From: JARRQJ01 sp963810615
GTDB taxonomy: Bacteria; Pseudomonadota; Gammaproteobacteria; DRLM01
Reading direction: 5' to 3'
Assembly (NCBI GenBank): GCA_963810615.1
Contig: CAWEOA010000008.1
Location: forward strand, 434,001 to 498,000
Length of the DNA: 64,000 bases
The notes under the pieces were generated by a model, which worked only from the letters and a program-made list of their open reading frames with translations, was not told where the DNA came from and ran no database searches. Below, piece by piece: positions 25,109 through 34,255 of the stretch. Within the stretch, counting starts at the first letter, position 1. Each line of letters opens with the position of its first letter. A program made the translations under genes and the position numbers.

Positions 25109-26962
25109 TCAGGCGGAGTCGAGGAAGCTGCGTAACTGCTCCGAGCGGCTCGGATGGCGCAGCTTGCGCAGGGCCTTGGCCTCGATCTGGCGGATACGCT
25201 CGCGGGTGACATCGAACTGTTTGCCGACCTCTTCCAGGGTGTGGTCGGTGTTCATGCCGATGCCGAAGCGCATGCGCAGCACCTTGGCCTCGCGGGCGGT
25301 GAGGCTCTCCAGGACCATTTCGGTGGCCTCGCGCAGTCCCTCGAAGGTGGCGGCGTCGGGCGGCGACATGTCGTTGGTGTCCTCGATGAAGTCGCCGAGA
25401 TGGGAATCCTCGTCGTCGCCGATGGGGGTCTCCATGGAGATGGGCTCCTTGGCGATCTTCATGACCTTGCGCACCTTGTCTTCCGGCATTTCCATGCGCT
25501 TCGCCAACTCTTCGGGCGTCGCGTCGCGGCCCATCTCCTGCAGCATCTGCCGCGAGATGCGGTTGAGCTTGTTGATGGTCTCGATCATGTGCACCGGGAT
25601 ACGGATAGTGCGGGCCTGATCGGCGATGGAGCGGGTGATGGCCTGGCGTATCCACCAGGTGGCATAGGTCGAGAACTTGTAACCGCGACGGTATTCGAAC
25701 TTGTCCACCGCCTTCATCAGGCCGATGTTGCCTTCCTGGATGAGATCGAGGAATTGCAGGCCGCGATTGGTGTACTTCTTGGCAATGGAGATCACCAGAC
25801 GCAGGTTGGCTTCCACCATCTCTTTCTTGGCGCGGCGGGCCTTGGCCTCGCCGATGGAGATGCGGCGGTTGATGTCCTTGATCTCGGAGATGGTCAGGCT
25901 GCAGACCTGTTGCACGCTGCGCAGTTTTTCCTGAATCTTGCGAACCTCATCGGCGTGTTCCGCCAATGACGCGGCATAACTGTGCTTGCCCTTGAGTTCC
26001 ATGTCCAGCCACGTCGGATCGGTTTCATGATCCGGGAAGGTGGTGATGAACTGTTTGCGGGGCATATGGGCTGAGTTGACGCAGATGTCCATGATGCCGC
26101 GCTCGTGAGAACGGATGCGGTCCACGGTGGAGCGCAGGTTGCCCACCAGGCTGTCGATGAACATCGGGGCCAATTTCAGTTCCAGGAACTTGGCGCTGAT
26201 CTCTTCCAGGGCCTTATTGGCCTTGTTGTGATCTTTGCCGTGCTTGGCGACGATGGCGCTCCATTGGTCATGGGTTTCCTTGAGCGCGGCAATGCGCAGG
26301 CGGACCTGTTCCGGATCGATGTTGTTATCCGTTTCGGTACTGTCGTCGGCACTGTCGTCGCCGTCGTCCTCATCTTCATCTGAGTCTTCGTCGTCATCGT
26401 CCGACAGGTTTTGGTTCTGGGCGACGGGTTCGGCGATGTCTTGATCCTGATTCGGGTCATTGAAGCCGCGGATGACCTCGCCCAGGCGCACTTCGCCGGC
26501 TTCGACGCGCTGGTATACGCTCAGCAGTTCGGCGATGGTTTGCGGATATTGCGCCAGCGCGGTCAAGACCTGGATTTCACCGTCTTCGATGCGTTTGGCG
26601 ATCTGGATTTCACCTTCACGGGTCAGCAGTTCGACGGTGCCCATCTCCCGCATATACATGCGCACGGGATCGGTAGTGCGGCCGAACTCACTGTCGACAC
26701 TGGCGAGTGCCTGTGCCGCTTCTTCGGCGACGTCTTCGTCGGTCACCGGGGTGTCGGCCAACAGCAGGGCATCCGCATCCGGCGCGATTTCATGCACGGG
26801 AATGCCCATGTCATTGATCATCGCGATGATGTCTTCAATTTGCTCGGGGTCGACTATTTCGTCCGGCAAGTGGTCATTGACTTCGCGATACGTCAGGAAC
26901 CCCTGTTCCTTGCCGCGGGCGATCAATAACTTTAACTGTGACGCTTGCTGTTCGTAGTTCAT
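25109..26962 (-). CDS. rpoD: RNA polymerase sigma factor RpoD (sigma-70)
   Basis: The 617-residue protein is the primary sigma factor. Region 1.1 is at the N-terminus, and region 1.2 begins near DPVRMYMREMGTVELLTREGE. A very acidic stretch (about 187-212, nearly all Asp and Glu) lies in the non-conserved region. Region 2 contains YKFSTYATWWIRQAITR and region 4.2 contains TLEEVGKQFDVTRERIRQIE. It is the last gene of the macromolecular synthesis operon after dnaG (71 bp) and is followed by a strong terminator. Length and motifs are normal for gammaproteobacteria. Confidence 0.98.
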   Translation of the reverse strand: MNYEQQASQLKLLIARGKEQGFLTYREVNDHLPDEIVDPEQIEDIIAMINDMGIPVHEIAPDADALLLADTPVTDEDVAEEAAQALASVDSEFGRTTDPVRMYMREMGTVELLTREGEIQIAKRIEDGEIQVLTALAQYPQTIAELLSVYQRVEAGEVRLGEVIRGFNDPNQDQDIAEPVAQNQNLSDDDDEDSDEDEDDGDDSADDSTETDNNIDPEQVRLRIAALKETHDQWSAIVAKHGKDHNKANKALEEISAKFLELKLAPMFIDSLVGNLRSTVDRIRSHERGIMDICVNSAHMPRKQFITTFPDHETDPTWLDMELKGKHSYAASLAEHADEVRKIQEKLRSVQQVCSLTISEIKDINRRISIGEAKARRAKKEMVEANLRLVISIAKKYTNRGLQFLDLIQEGNIGLMKAVDKFEYRRGYKFSTYATWWIRQAITRSIADQARTIRIPVHMIETINKLNRISRQMLQEMGRDATPEELAKRMEMPEDKVRKVMKIAKEPISMETPIGDDEDSHLGDFIEDTNDMSPPDAATFEGLREATEMVLESLTAREAKVLRMRFGIGMNTDHTLEEVGKQFDVTRERIRQIEAKALRKLRHPSRSEQLRSFLDSA

Positions 26963-27033
26963 TACGCGTACAACCCAGAAGTTGGAAAATTAGCCGGGCA
27001 TTTTACCCGACATTGCTATTCGCTGCGAATCTT

Positions 27034-28821
27034 TCAGTGCAGTGCGGCGGGGGTGGTGGTCCCGACGGTGCAGCGGCGCTGCAATTCCAGGAATTCCACC
27101 TTTTCCGACGGGGATAAGCCCTCGCGCTGCCATTTGGCGTTCAACTCGTCGCGGCGCTGTTTCGCCGCTTCGGTATCCAGCCATTGCACCACGCCGCGGA
27201 ATTCGGGCTCGAGGCCTGCCTCGGGCAGGATCGGCTCCCATTTCGCCAGTTCGGCCAGTTGCTGTCCTTCCGGGGTTCCCCGCCACCGTTCCAAGATCGC
27301 ACCGCTATGGAGATGGGGGTGGACCTGGAGTAATTCAAGCAAGCCGATGAACAAGCTCAATCCCGGAATATTCAGAGTTTCCCATCGCTTAGCCTGGCCG
27401 GCGATGCTCGCCAGCTGCGGGGTGTGCAGCAACAGCTCTATCCCTGAGCGTACCGGTGATTTGCTTGGCCGTTGCTGGGAGCCGGTGCGCCGGGCAGCGG
27501 CCTGGACCGGCTTGCCGGGGCCTGGCTGTTGTCCCGGCATACCCAGGCTGCGCGCCACCACATCGGCGCTGAGCTGGGATAATTCTGCAAGCCTAATCAT
27601 CATCATATGTTTAAATACCCCGGCTGATAATTTGGACAGCCACGGTCTGGCAAGTTCCACGAGGCGCGCCCGGCCCTCGATGGTGGTTATGTCGGCCTGC
27701 TTGGTCAGGACTTCATAAAAAAATGTTGAAAATGAGACAGATTGCGCAATTCGTGCCTCGAATTGTTGCTTGCCCTCCTTGCGCACCAGGGAGTCCGGGT
27801 CTTCCCCTTCGGGCAGGAACAGGAAGCGGGCGTCGCGGCCCTCCCGCATGGCGGGGAGGAGATTTTCCAGGGCTCGCCGGGCGGCGTCGCGTCCGGCCCG
27901 GTCGCCGTCGAAGCAGAAGGTGACCTCCGGGGCGAGGCGGAACAGGCGTTCGAGGTGCTCCAGGCTGGTGGCGGTGCCCAGGGTGGCCACGGCATAGCGG
28001 ATGTCGTGCTGGGCGAGGGCGACCACGTCCATATAGCCTTCCACCACCAGGAGTTTGTCGACGTGGCGCAGGGCCTTTTGGGCTTCAAAGAGTCCGTAGA
28101 GTTCTTTGCCCTTGTGAAAGACCGGCGTTTCGGGGGAGTTCAGGTACTTGGGGCTGTCCTCCTTGTTCACCACCCGCCCGCCGAAGGCGATGACCCGCCC
28201 GCGGCGATCGAGAATCGGGAAGATGATCCGGTTGCGGAAGCGGTCGTAATAGCCGCCCCCGTCTTTCTTGACCACCAGGCCCGCTTCCATGAGCTGGGCT
28301 TGCTCGCCGGGCGATTTGCCTAGTTCGCGGGTCAGATTGTCCCAGCCGGGCGGCGCGAAGCCGATGCCGAACTCGGCGGCGGTGGTGCCGCTCAGGCCCC
28401 GTTGCTTGAGATAGTCGACCGCCTGCGGATGGTTGCGCAACTGGCGGCGGAAGTACTCGGCGGCCTTTTCCAGGATGAGGTAGAGGGGCTGATGAGAAGG
28501 GCCGTCATTCGCTGGGGATGCCGATTGCGGGATCTCCATGCCCGCCTTGGCCGCCAGTTCGCGCACGGCCTCGACGAACTCCATGTGCTCGTAGTTCATG
28601 AGGAAGCTCAGCACGGTGCCGTGGGCGCCGCAGCCGAAGCAATGATAGAACTGCTTGCCGGGGCTGACGGTGAACGAGGGGCTTTTCTCTTCGTGGAACG
28701 GGCAGCGTGCCGAGTAGTCCTTGCCGGCTTTGCGCAAGGGAACGCGCGAGTCGATCACGTCGACGATGTCCACGCGACTCATGAGATCGTCGATGAATTG
28801 CTGAGGGATGCGGCCGGCCAT
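27034..28821 (-). CDS. dnaG: DNA primase DnaG
   Basis: DnaG makes RNA primers at the replication fork. The 595-residue protein has the N-terminal zinc-binding domain (C40, H43, C61, C64), the RNA-polymerase core, a TOPRIM fold (VVEGYMDVVALAQ and CFDGDRAGRDAA) and a C-terminal DnaB-binding helical domain. The linker before the C-terminal domain (about 430-460) is rich in Pro, Gln and basic residues. It lies between yqeY and rpoD in the classic operon order. Confidence 0.98.
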   Translation of the reverse strand: MAGRIPQQFIDDLMSRVDIVDVIDSRVPLRKAGKDYSARCPFHEEKSPSFTVSPGKQFYHCFGCGAHGTVLSFLMNYEHMEFVEAVRELAAKAGMEIPQSASPANDGPSHQPLYLILEKAAEYFRRQLRNHPQAVDYLKQRGLSGTTAAEFGIGFAPPGWDNLTRELGKSPGEQAQLMEAGLVVKKDGGGYYDRFRNRIIFPILDRRGRVIAFGGRVVNKEDSPKYLNSPETPVFHKGKELYGLFEAQKALRHVDKLLVVEGYMDVVALAQHDIRYAVATLGTATSLEHLERLFRLAPEVTFCFDGDRAGRDAARRALENLLPAMREGRDARFLFLPEGEDPDSLVRKEGKQQFEARIAQSVSFSTFFYEVLTKQADITTIEGRARLVELARPWLSKLSAGVFKHMMMIRLAELSQLSADVVARSLGMPGQQPGPGKPVQAAARRTGSQQRPSKSPVRSGIELLLHTPQLASIAGQAKRWETLNIPGLSLFIGLLELLQVHPHLHSGAILERWRGTPEGQQLAELAKWEPILPEAGLEPEFRGVVQWLDTEAAKQRRDELNAKWQREGLSPSEKVEFLELQRRCTVGTTTPAALH

Positions 28822-28881
28822 AGTTGAAGATTGTATGCCGACGGGGCGGAAAGCGTTAGCCTGTTACTGCCCGAGTTGGGG

Positions 28882-29343
28882 TCAAGCGCTGAGTTTTTCT
28901 TTGACCTTGCGGCTGACCAGGCCCATGTCGGCGCGGCCTTGGAGCTTGGGTTTCAGCAAGGCCATGATTTTGCCAATGTCCTGCGGGGACGAGGCGCCGC
29001 TCGCGGTCATGGCTTCCGCGATGAGGGAGTCGACTTCGTCGTCGCCCAGTGCGGCCGGCAAGTATTCCTGGATGACCGCCACCTCCGCCGCTTCCTTGTC
29101 GGCCAATTCCTGGCGGCCGGCTTGCTCGAATTGCGTGATGGAGTCGCGACGCTGCTTGATCATTTTGTCCAGCACCGCGAGGATGTCCGTGTCACCGAGG
29201 GTGATGCGTTCGTCGATTTCCCGCTGTTTGATGGCGGCCAGAATGAGACGGATGGTGCCGAGACGCTCTTTGTCCTTGGCGCGCATGGCCGTCTTCATGT
29301 CCGATTCGACGCGCTGTCTGAGTCCCACGCTTGCCTCGTTCAT
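28882..29343 (-). CDS. GatB/YqeY domain protein
   Basis: The 153-residue helical protein matches YqeY: LRQRVESDMKTAMRAKDKERLGTIRLILAAIK at the N-terminus in two halves, then KMIKQRRDSITQFEQAGR and the C-terminal DIGKIMALLKPKLQGRADMG. The fold is the tRNA-binding tail of GatB, and the family may help tRNA-dependent amidation, but no function is established. It sits between rpsU and dnaG, a common gammaproteobacterial position, 9 bp after rpsU. Confidence 0.93.
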   Translation of the reverse strand: MNEASVGLRQRVESDMKTAMRAKDKERLGTIRLILAAIKQREIDERITLGDTDILAVLDKMIKQRRDSITQFEQAGRQELADKEAAEVAVIQEYLPAALGDDEVDSLIAEAMTASGASSPQDIGKIMALLKPKLQGRADMGLVSRKVKEKLSA

Positions 29344-29352
29344 GGGGCGATA

Positions 29353-29568
29353 TCAGTAAAGACGAACGCGGTTCAAACGATCTCGTGACAGCTTTTTGAG
29401 GTGGCGCTTTACCGCGGCAGCGGCTTTGCGCTTACGGACGGCGGTGGGCTTTTCGTAGAATTCACGGCGGCGGGTCTCGGTAAGGACTCCGGCCTTTTCA
29501 CAGGTGCGCTTGAAACGGCGCAAAGCGACTTCAAACGGTTCGTTTTCACGTACTCTTACTGATGGCAT
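29353..29568 (-). CDS. rpsU: 30S ribosomal protein S21
   Basis: The ATG at 29568 gives the standard 71-residue S21: MPSVRVRENEPFEVALRRFK, then RTCEKAGVLTETRRREFYEK and a lysine/arginine-rich tail. S21 helps the small subunit initiate translation. A longer frame from 29634 adds an unrelated leader and is rejected. It opens the rpsU-yqeY-dnaG-rpoD operon. In many gammaproteobacteria tsaD lies divergently just upstream; here tsaD is 24 kb away in the same relative orientation. Confidence 0.97.
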   Translation of the reverse strand: MPSVRVRENEPFEVALRRFKRTCEKAGVLTETRRREFYEKPTAVRKRKAAAAVKRHLKKLSRDRLNRVRLY

Positions 29569-29645
29569 GTGTACTATAACCTCGTTGTGCCCAAATTTAA
29601 GGGTAATAAAACCTCTGGCCATGGGGCTGGCCAAGGCGCAACAGT

Positions 29646-30434
29646 CTAGCGGGACAGCGACCGGTATTCAAGCGGCGGTGTCTGCCTGGACCGTGGTGAA
29701 CAGATCGGGCAATCGGGATCACTCTTTAATATGGAAGCGCGCCAGGCCATAGTGAGGGCGTCGATGCGCAGGAGCCTGCCGTGGAGGGTTTGCCCTATAT
29801 TTAACAAAACTTTAATTGCTTCAGCAGCTTGAATGCTGCCTATGATGCCGACCAGCGGGGCCAACACCCCGGCGTCGGCACAGTTTTCCCGATTGTCGCC
29901 CTGATCCGGGTAGAGGCAGTGGTAGCAGGGGCTGGGGTCTATATCGAAGCGGAAGGTGGTGACTTGTCCCGCCATGCGGATGGCGGAACCGGAGATCAAC
30001 GGGGTTTGGGTGGCGATGCAGGCTGCGTTGAGGGCGTATCGGGTCGGGTAGTTGTCCGAGGCATCGATCACGATATCCGCGGCCTGCGTCTCGGCCAGGA
30101 GGTGTTCGCCCTCGAGCTTGGCGGCGAGGGTGATCAGCCGCACATCGGGATTGAGCGCGTGCAGGGTTTCCGCCGCCGATTCGGTTTTGCCGTGGCCGAT
30201 GTCACGGCTGCGGTGGAGGATTTGCCGCTGTAAGTTGGAGAGCTCGACCGCGTCATGGTCGCACAATACCAGGGTGCCGATCCCGCTCGCGGCCAGATAC
30301 ATCGCGACCGGCGATCCCAGGCCGCCGAGGCCGACGATCAGGACTTTTGATTGCAACAGTCGTTCTTGGCCGTCGAGGTCGATGTCCGGGAGCAGGACCT
30401 GGCGGCTGTAGCGGCGCAGTTGTTCGTCATTCAT
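29646..30434 (-). CDS. moeB: MoeB/HesA/ThiF-family adenylyltransferase (unfused copy)
   Basis: The 262-residue E1-like enzyme has NDEQLRRYSRQVLLPDID, the ATP loop GLGGLGS (35-41), CDHDAVELSNLQRQ, a likely catalytic Cys185 (ENCADAGVL) and zinc pairs C170/C173 and C242/C245. MoeB adenylates the C-terminal glycine of MoaD so that sulfur can be added for molybdopterin synthesis. It lies 1.4 kb from moaA, which supports a cofactor role; the rhodanese-fused copy at 7853 may serve another sulfur carrier or act as a paralogue. Only 77 bp separate its end from the rpsU start. Confidence 0.92.
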   Translation of the reverse strand: MNDEQLRRYSRQVLLPDIDLDGQERLLQSKVLIVGLGGLGSPVAMYLAASGIGTLVLCDHDAVELSNLQRQILHRSRDIGHGKTESAAETLHALNPDVRLITLAAKLEGEHLLAETQAADIVIDASDNYPTRYALNAACIATQTPLISGSAIRMAGQVTTFRFDIDPSPCYHCLYPDQGDNRENCADAGVLAPLVGIIGSIQAAEAIKVLLNIGQTLHGRLLRIDALTMAWRASILKSDPDCPICSPRSRQTPPLEYRSLSR

Positions 30435-30443
30435 GCCATGGCA

Positions 30444-31388
30444 TCACGGGACGGTGTAGGAGAACACATCGGCTTGCGGGGTGCGGCCATCGTCGGCCCA
30501 GCCGCCCACTAAATAGATAGTGTTATCCAGGGTGGCTACCCCCATGGCGGCGCGCGGCGCGGGTAGATCGGCGATGCGTTGCCACTTGCCGGCGCGCGGA
30601 TCGAAGCGGGCGGCGCGATTATGGATGTTGTCGGTGCTGTAGCCGCCGAAGATATAGATTTGGTCGTTGTGGGTGCAGGCGCCCAGTCCGGCGGCCGGCC
30701 AGGGGAGGGTGTAGCGCTCATCGTAGACCCAGCGGTTGTGCTCGGCGTCGTAGCGTTCGACTAAGGAAAAATTATTGAAGCCTTCGGGGGTGAAGGCGAC
30801 GCCGCCCATGGTGAGGATGGCGTCGTCGGCGACCACCGCGGACAGGGCGAAGCGGGGTTGGATCAAGGGGGCGATCTCTTCCCAGGTGCCGGTGGCGGGG
30901 TTGAGCCGTTCGCAGAAGTCGAAGCCCGGGTCGGTCTTGGGGCCGGCCTTGGTCGCATCGGGGTGATGGCCGCCCAATACGTAGATCGCTCCGTTCAATA
31001 CCGCAACGGCGGGATAGTCGTGGGGCATGAGCAGGTCGGGGCCGTTTTCCCAGGTGTCGGTGTCGGGATAATAGATTTCGACCGTGGTAAGAAACTTGAA
31101 TTGGCCGTTCGCCTGCTTGAAGCCGCCGCCCATCACATAGATGCGGTCGCCCATGAGGGCCGTGACCGAGCCGGAGCGCAGGGTGGGCATGTCGGCCTTG
31201 CGCTCCCACTGGTTTATCAGGGGATCATAGGCATATACGGAGTTGAGGCTGGCGAACTGCGGTCCGCCGCCCCCGAACACATAGACTTTGTTTTTATAGC
31301 TTGTCGGTGGGCAATGGGAGCGATCGTGCGGGATGGGGGATTTAATACCCCAGGCACCGGAAACAAGGTCTGTTTGTGAGTGGTTCAT
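30444..31388 (-). CDS. Kelch-repeat beta-propeller protein
   Basis: From the ATG at 31388 the product has 314 residues with six kelch blades. Each has the GG motif followed by spaced Tyr and Trp: VYVFGGGGP, IYVMGGGF, IYVLGGHH, ILTMGGVAF, IYIFGGYS and IYLVGGWA. No signal peptide is present, so it is probably cytoplasmic. A TTG at 31442 would extend it by 18 residues; neither start has a strong ribosome binding site. Kelch propellers bind partners; some are sialic-acid mutarotases, but nothing here points to sugar use. It is 9 bp from moeB on the same strand and divergent from moaA. Confidence 0.88.
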   Translation of the reverse strand: MNHSQTDLVSGAWGIKSPIPHDRSHCPPTSYKNKVYVFGGGGPQFASLNSVYAYDPLINQWERKADMPTLRSGSVTALMGDRIYVMGGGFKQANGQFKFLTTVEIYYPDTDTWENGPDLLMPHDYPAVAVLNGAIYVLGGHHPDATKAGPKTDPGFDFCERLNPATGTWEEIAPLIQPRFALSAVVADDAILTMGGVAFTPEGFNNFSLVERYDAEHNRWVYDERYTLPWPAAGLGACTHNDQIYIFGGYSTDNIHNRAARFDPRAGKWQRIADLPAPRAAMGVATLDNTIYLVGGWADDGRTPQADVFSYTVP

Positions 31389-31442
31389 TGCGTTTCGTGC
31401 AGCCTGTAAGGTTGTGTAATGTTTGGCTAAAGTGCCTTCCAA

Positions 31443-31825
31443 TATGGAAATTTGCTGTCTTTACTTGCAGATTGAATTCTGACAGTATTTAAAACCCGCG
31501 TGTATGAGCGCAAAGTAGTTATATAGTAGTAATCAGCATACTGATATATGTAGTATGGCTTCGCTGATCTATAAGCTGATGAAGGCCGGTGCGCCGCTGG
31601 TGTCAAAGTGTTCCATGATAGGATACGGGAAGCAAGGCAATCTGGCTGGTTTTCGGTAACGGTTTGATTCGAAAAGATCTGTACCCGAGTAGATCAACAT
31701 TTGATGACGGCGAGAGTACAGAATTATCTGAAAGATCTAGTAGTACCGCGTAGCTAGGTTGGCTTGTGAAATTAGAGGTATGTCGACCCTGGGAAGAATC
31801 GCGATAACGCGCAGAGGCAGGCCCT
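31443..31825. other. 383-bp region upstream of moaA
   Basis: No gene was seen. This divergent region should hold the moaA and kelch promoters. I looked for the paired elements of the molybdenum-cofactor riboswitch and did not find a convincing match. The last part, near 31811-31817, offers a GCAGAGG ribosome binding site for moaA. Confidence 0.4.
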
Positions 31826-32935
31826 ATGCTCTACAACAGTAAATCACAAATTGCTTCGTCGGATGGTTCAGACCTGGATCAGACGCTTAGATCCGGGTCG
31901 GCGGCGGATCCCTCGATATTGTTGCCACCCTTGCAGGATCAGTTCGGGCGTACCTTCGATTATGTGCGCATCGCCGTGACCGAGAAGTGTAACCTGCGCT
32001 GCACCTATTGCATGCCGGAAGAAGGGGTGGACTTCAAGCGCGGTGATCAGATCCTGCAGGCGGATGAAATCATCCGCGTCATCGGCGCCTTGGCGCGCAT
32101 GGGGATCAAGAAGGTCCGTTTTACCGGCGGTGAACCCTTGGTGCGCAAGGATATCGTCAAGCTGGTGGACGGCGCGGCCAATACCCCCGGTATCAAAGCG
32201 GTTCACTTGACCACTAACGGCATCCTCTTCAGCCGTTATGCAAAAAATCTTTTGGCCGCCGGTCTCACCGGGGTGAATATCAGTTTGGATAGTTTGGATG
32301 CCGCTAAATTCCAGCGCATCACCCGCCGTACCGGTGTCGAGAAGGTATTGGACAGCATCCGTTTGGCGCTGGACCTGGGTTTCCCGCGGGTCAAGGTCAA
32401 CGTGGTCTTGATGCGCGGCTTCAATGAAGACGAGCTGCCGGCCTTTTGTGAGCTGACCAAAGACTTGGCGGTGACCGTGCGCTTCATCGAATTCATGCCC
32501 TTCGATGCCCATCAGATATGGGAGTCGGGAGAGCACTTTGCCAGCGCGGAGAATATGGTAAACCGGATGAAGTCCATGTATCCCAATATCATGGATTCAT
32601 CAGGGACGCGGACCGAGCATCATATCTTTCAGGTGCCGGGTTATGCCGGCAAGATCGCGGTTATCCCGGCCTTTACCCGCAGCCTGTGCGGAAATTGTTC
32701 GCGAATTCGCCTGACCGCCGATGGCAGCATCCGTAACTGCCTTTATTCCGATGATGAATACGACTTGAAGAGCATAATCCGCTCCACCGACGGCGATGAG
32801 GGGATCATTGATACGTTTCGCCAGGCGTTCGCCGAAAAGGCCAGAGACGGCTTCGAATCGAAGAAGCGTTCTGCGGTGAAGCGGGTTAATATTGCCGATA
32901 TCGGCCGGGTGAGCATGACTCAGATCGGCGGTTAG
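31826..32935 (+). CDS. moaA: GTP 3',8-cyclase MoaA
   Basis: MoaA is the radical-SAM enzyme that starts molybdopterin synthesis by rearranging GTP. The 369-residue protein has the radical-SAM cluster CNLRCTYC (C55, C59, C62), GGEPLVRKDI and the second, C-terminal cluster with CGNCSRIRLTADGSIRNC. It ends in the conserved Gly-Gly. The first 40 residues form an extension rich in Ser and Asp compared with most MoaA proteins; a later start is possible, but no better ATG is seen. It heads moaA-moaC-moaD-moaE. Confidence 0.96.
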   Translation: MLYNSKSQIASSDGSDLDQTLRSGSAADPSILLPPLQDQFGRTFDYVRIAVTEKCNLRCTYCMPEEGVDFKRGDQILQADEIIRVIGALARMGIKKVRFTGGEPLVRKDIVKLVDGAANTPGIKAVHLTTNGILFSRYAKNLLAAGLTGVNISLDSLDAAKFQRITRRTGVEKVLDSIRLALDLGFPRVKVNVVLMRGFNEDELPAFCELTKDLAVTVRFIEFMPFDAHQIWESGEHFASAENMVNRMKSMYPNIMDSSGTRTEHHIFQVPGYAGKIAVIPAFTRSLCGNCSRIRLTADGSIRNCLYSDDEYDLKSIIRSTDGDEGIIDTFRQAFAEKARDGFESKKRSAVKRVNIADIGRVSMTQIGG

Positions 32936-33038
32936 TCGTTCCGGGATGCGGATGGTTGGAAACGAGCGGTCGGAATTGAGTTTTTGCGAACGGCGATGCT
33001 GCACTGCGGCGAGTCTCAGTGAGGAATGAGCGAGAGCG

Positions 33039-33524
33039 ATGGACGGTAAACTGACTCATTTCAACGCCAGCGGCGACGCCCATATGGTTGACGTCGGGGC
33101 AAAGAATGTGACCCAGCGCGAGGCGGTTGCCGAGGGACGCATCTTTATGGATGCCAAGACTCTGGAACTCATTATTCAGGGCGGGCATAAAAAAGGCGAC
33201 GTGCTGGGTATCGCGCGGGTCGCCGGTATCATGGGTGCGAAAAAGACCCCCGATCTGATTCCCCTCGCTCATCCCATCAGTATCACTGGTGTAGACTTGG
33301 ATCTGACCCCCGAGCCGGACAGTAACGCCGTTCACTGCAGGGCGGCGGTGCGGTGCGTAGGGCAGACCGGCGTGGAGATGGAGGCCTTGACGGCAGTACA
33401 AATTGCTTTGCTGACCATATACGACATGTGTAAAGCGGTGGACCGCGGCATGGTCATGCAGGATATCGGTTTGCTTGAGAAGTCCGGCGGCAAGTCAGGC
33501 ACCTGGCGCCGGGTTGCTTCGTAA
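33039..33524 (+). CDS. moaC: Cyclic pyranopterin monophosphate synthase MoaC
   Basis: MoaC turns 3',8-cyclo-GTP into cyclic pyranopterin monophosphate, the second step after MoaA. The 161-residue protein has LTHFNASGDAHMVDVGAK, GAKKTPDLIPLAHPISITGV, GVEMEALTAVQIALLTIYDM and KAVDRGMVMQDIGLLEKSGG, all typical. It lies 103 bp after moaA and 21 bp before moaD in one operon. Confidence 0.97.
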   Translation: MDGKLTHFNASGDAHMVDVGAKNVTQREAVAEGRIFMDAKTLELIIQGGHKKGDVLGIARVAGIMGAKKTPDLIPLAHPISITGVDLDLTPEPDSNAVHCRAAVRCVGQTGVEMEALTAVQIALLTIYDMCKAVDRGMVMQDIGLLEKSGGKSGTWRRVAS

Positions 33525-33545
33525 TCCTCGAGATGTGAGCGGGTT

Positions 33546-33782
33546 ATGAATATTACAGTTAGATATTTTGCAAACATGCGCGATCAGATGGGTCGTGCCG
33601 AAGAAACGGTCTCACTGGAAGGCGATGCCGTTACGGTCGAAGATTTATGGGGCAAGGTTTCCTCGAATCGGGCTATCCCCAGCAATGTTTTGATCGCGGT
33701 CAATATGGAATATACCGACAGTTCCCACCTATTGAAAAATGGCGATGAAGTGGCGTTTTTCCCGCCGGTAACGGGAGGCTGA
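33546..33782 (+). CDS. moaD: Molybdopterin synthase sulfur-carrier subunit MoaD
   Basis: This 78-residue ubiquitin-like protein starts ITVRYFANMRDQMGRAEETV and ends VAFFPPVTGG. The C-terminal Gly-Gly is activated by MoeB and thiocarboxylated to donate sulfur in the MoaD-MoaE complex. It is 2 bp from moaE, so the two subunits are very likely translationally coupled. Confidence 0.96.
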   Translation: MNITVRYFANMRDQMGRAEETVSLEGDAVTVEDLWGKVSSNRAIPSNVLIAVNMEYTDSSHLLKNGDEVAFFPPVTGG

Positions 33783-33784
33783 TC

Positions 33785-34255
33785 GTGCAGGTCATCGTTC
33801 AGGAAGGTCTTTTCGATCCCTACCAGGAAACCCGCGCCTATGAAGAGAAATGTTTGCCGCGCGGCAAGCACGGCGCCGTGGTGACCTTTGTCGGCACCAT
33901 GCGCGACTTTAACGACGGCCACGATGTCAGTTCGATGTTTTTGGAACACTATCCCGGCATGACCGAGCGGCATATCGAGGCGGTCTGCCAGGAGGCGGCG
34001 GCGCAGTGGGATGTCATCGACGCGCTGGTGGTGCATCGCGTCGGGGAAATATCCGTCGCCGAGCCGATCGTGCTGGTGGCGGTATGGTCCGCTCACCGCG
34101 CCCATGCCTTCGATGCTTGTCGTTACATCATCAATTATTTGAAGGAGCGCGCGCCGTTTTGGAAATGTGAAGCTACACAGGACGGTAAACGCTGGGTGGA
34201 GCACAATACCAAGGATCCGGGTGTCAGCGCCAAGGGCATCAAGCAATCAGCCTAG
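33785..34255 (+). CDS. moaE: Molybdopterin synthase catalytic subunit MoaE
   Basis: MoaE forms the heterotetramer with MoaD that adds the dithiolene sulfurs to precursor Z. The 156-residue protein shows HGAVVTFVGTMRDFN, LEHYPGMTERHIEAV, VVHRVGEISVAEPIVLVAVW and NYLKERAPFWKCE, which carry the conserved lysines and arginines of the active site. The start is GTG (33785), just after the moaD stop. Its stop codon overlaps the left end of the palindromic element at 34254-34404. Confidence 0.96.
   Translation: MQVIVQEGLFDPYQETRAYEEKCLPRGKHGAVVTFVGTMRDFNDGHDVSSMFLEHYPGMTERHIEAVCQEAAAQWDVIDALVVHRVGEISVAEPIVLVAVWSAHRAHAFDACRYIINYLKERAPFWKCEATQDGKRWVEHNTKDPGVSAKGIKQSA

Noticed and set aside
25154..25969. 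A 271-codon plus-strand frame opposite rpoD
   Set aside because: Antisense shadow of a highly conserved gene, with the low-complexity residue pattern expected from the complement.
31443..31825. Molybdenum-cofactor riboswitch before moaA
   Set aside because: I looked for the paired stems and conserved loops of this RNA and found no convincing match. A covariance search would settle it.
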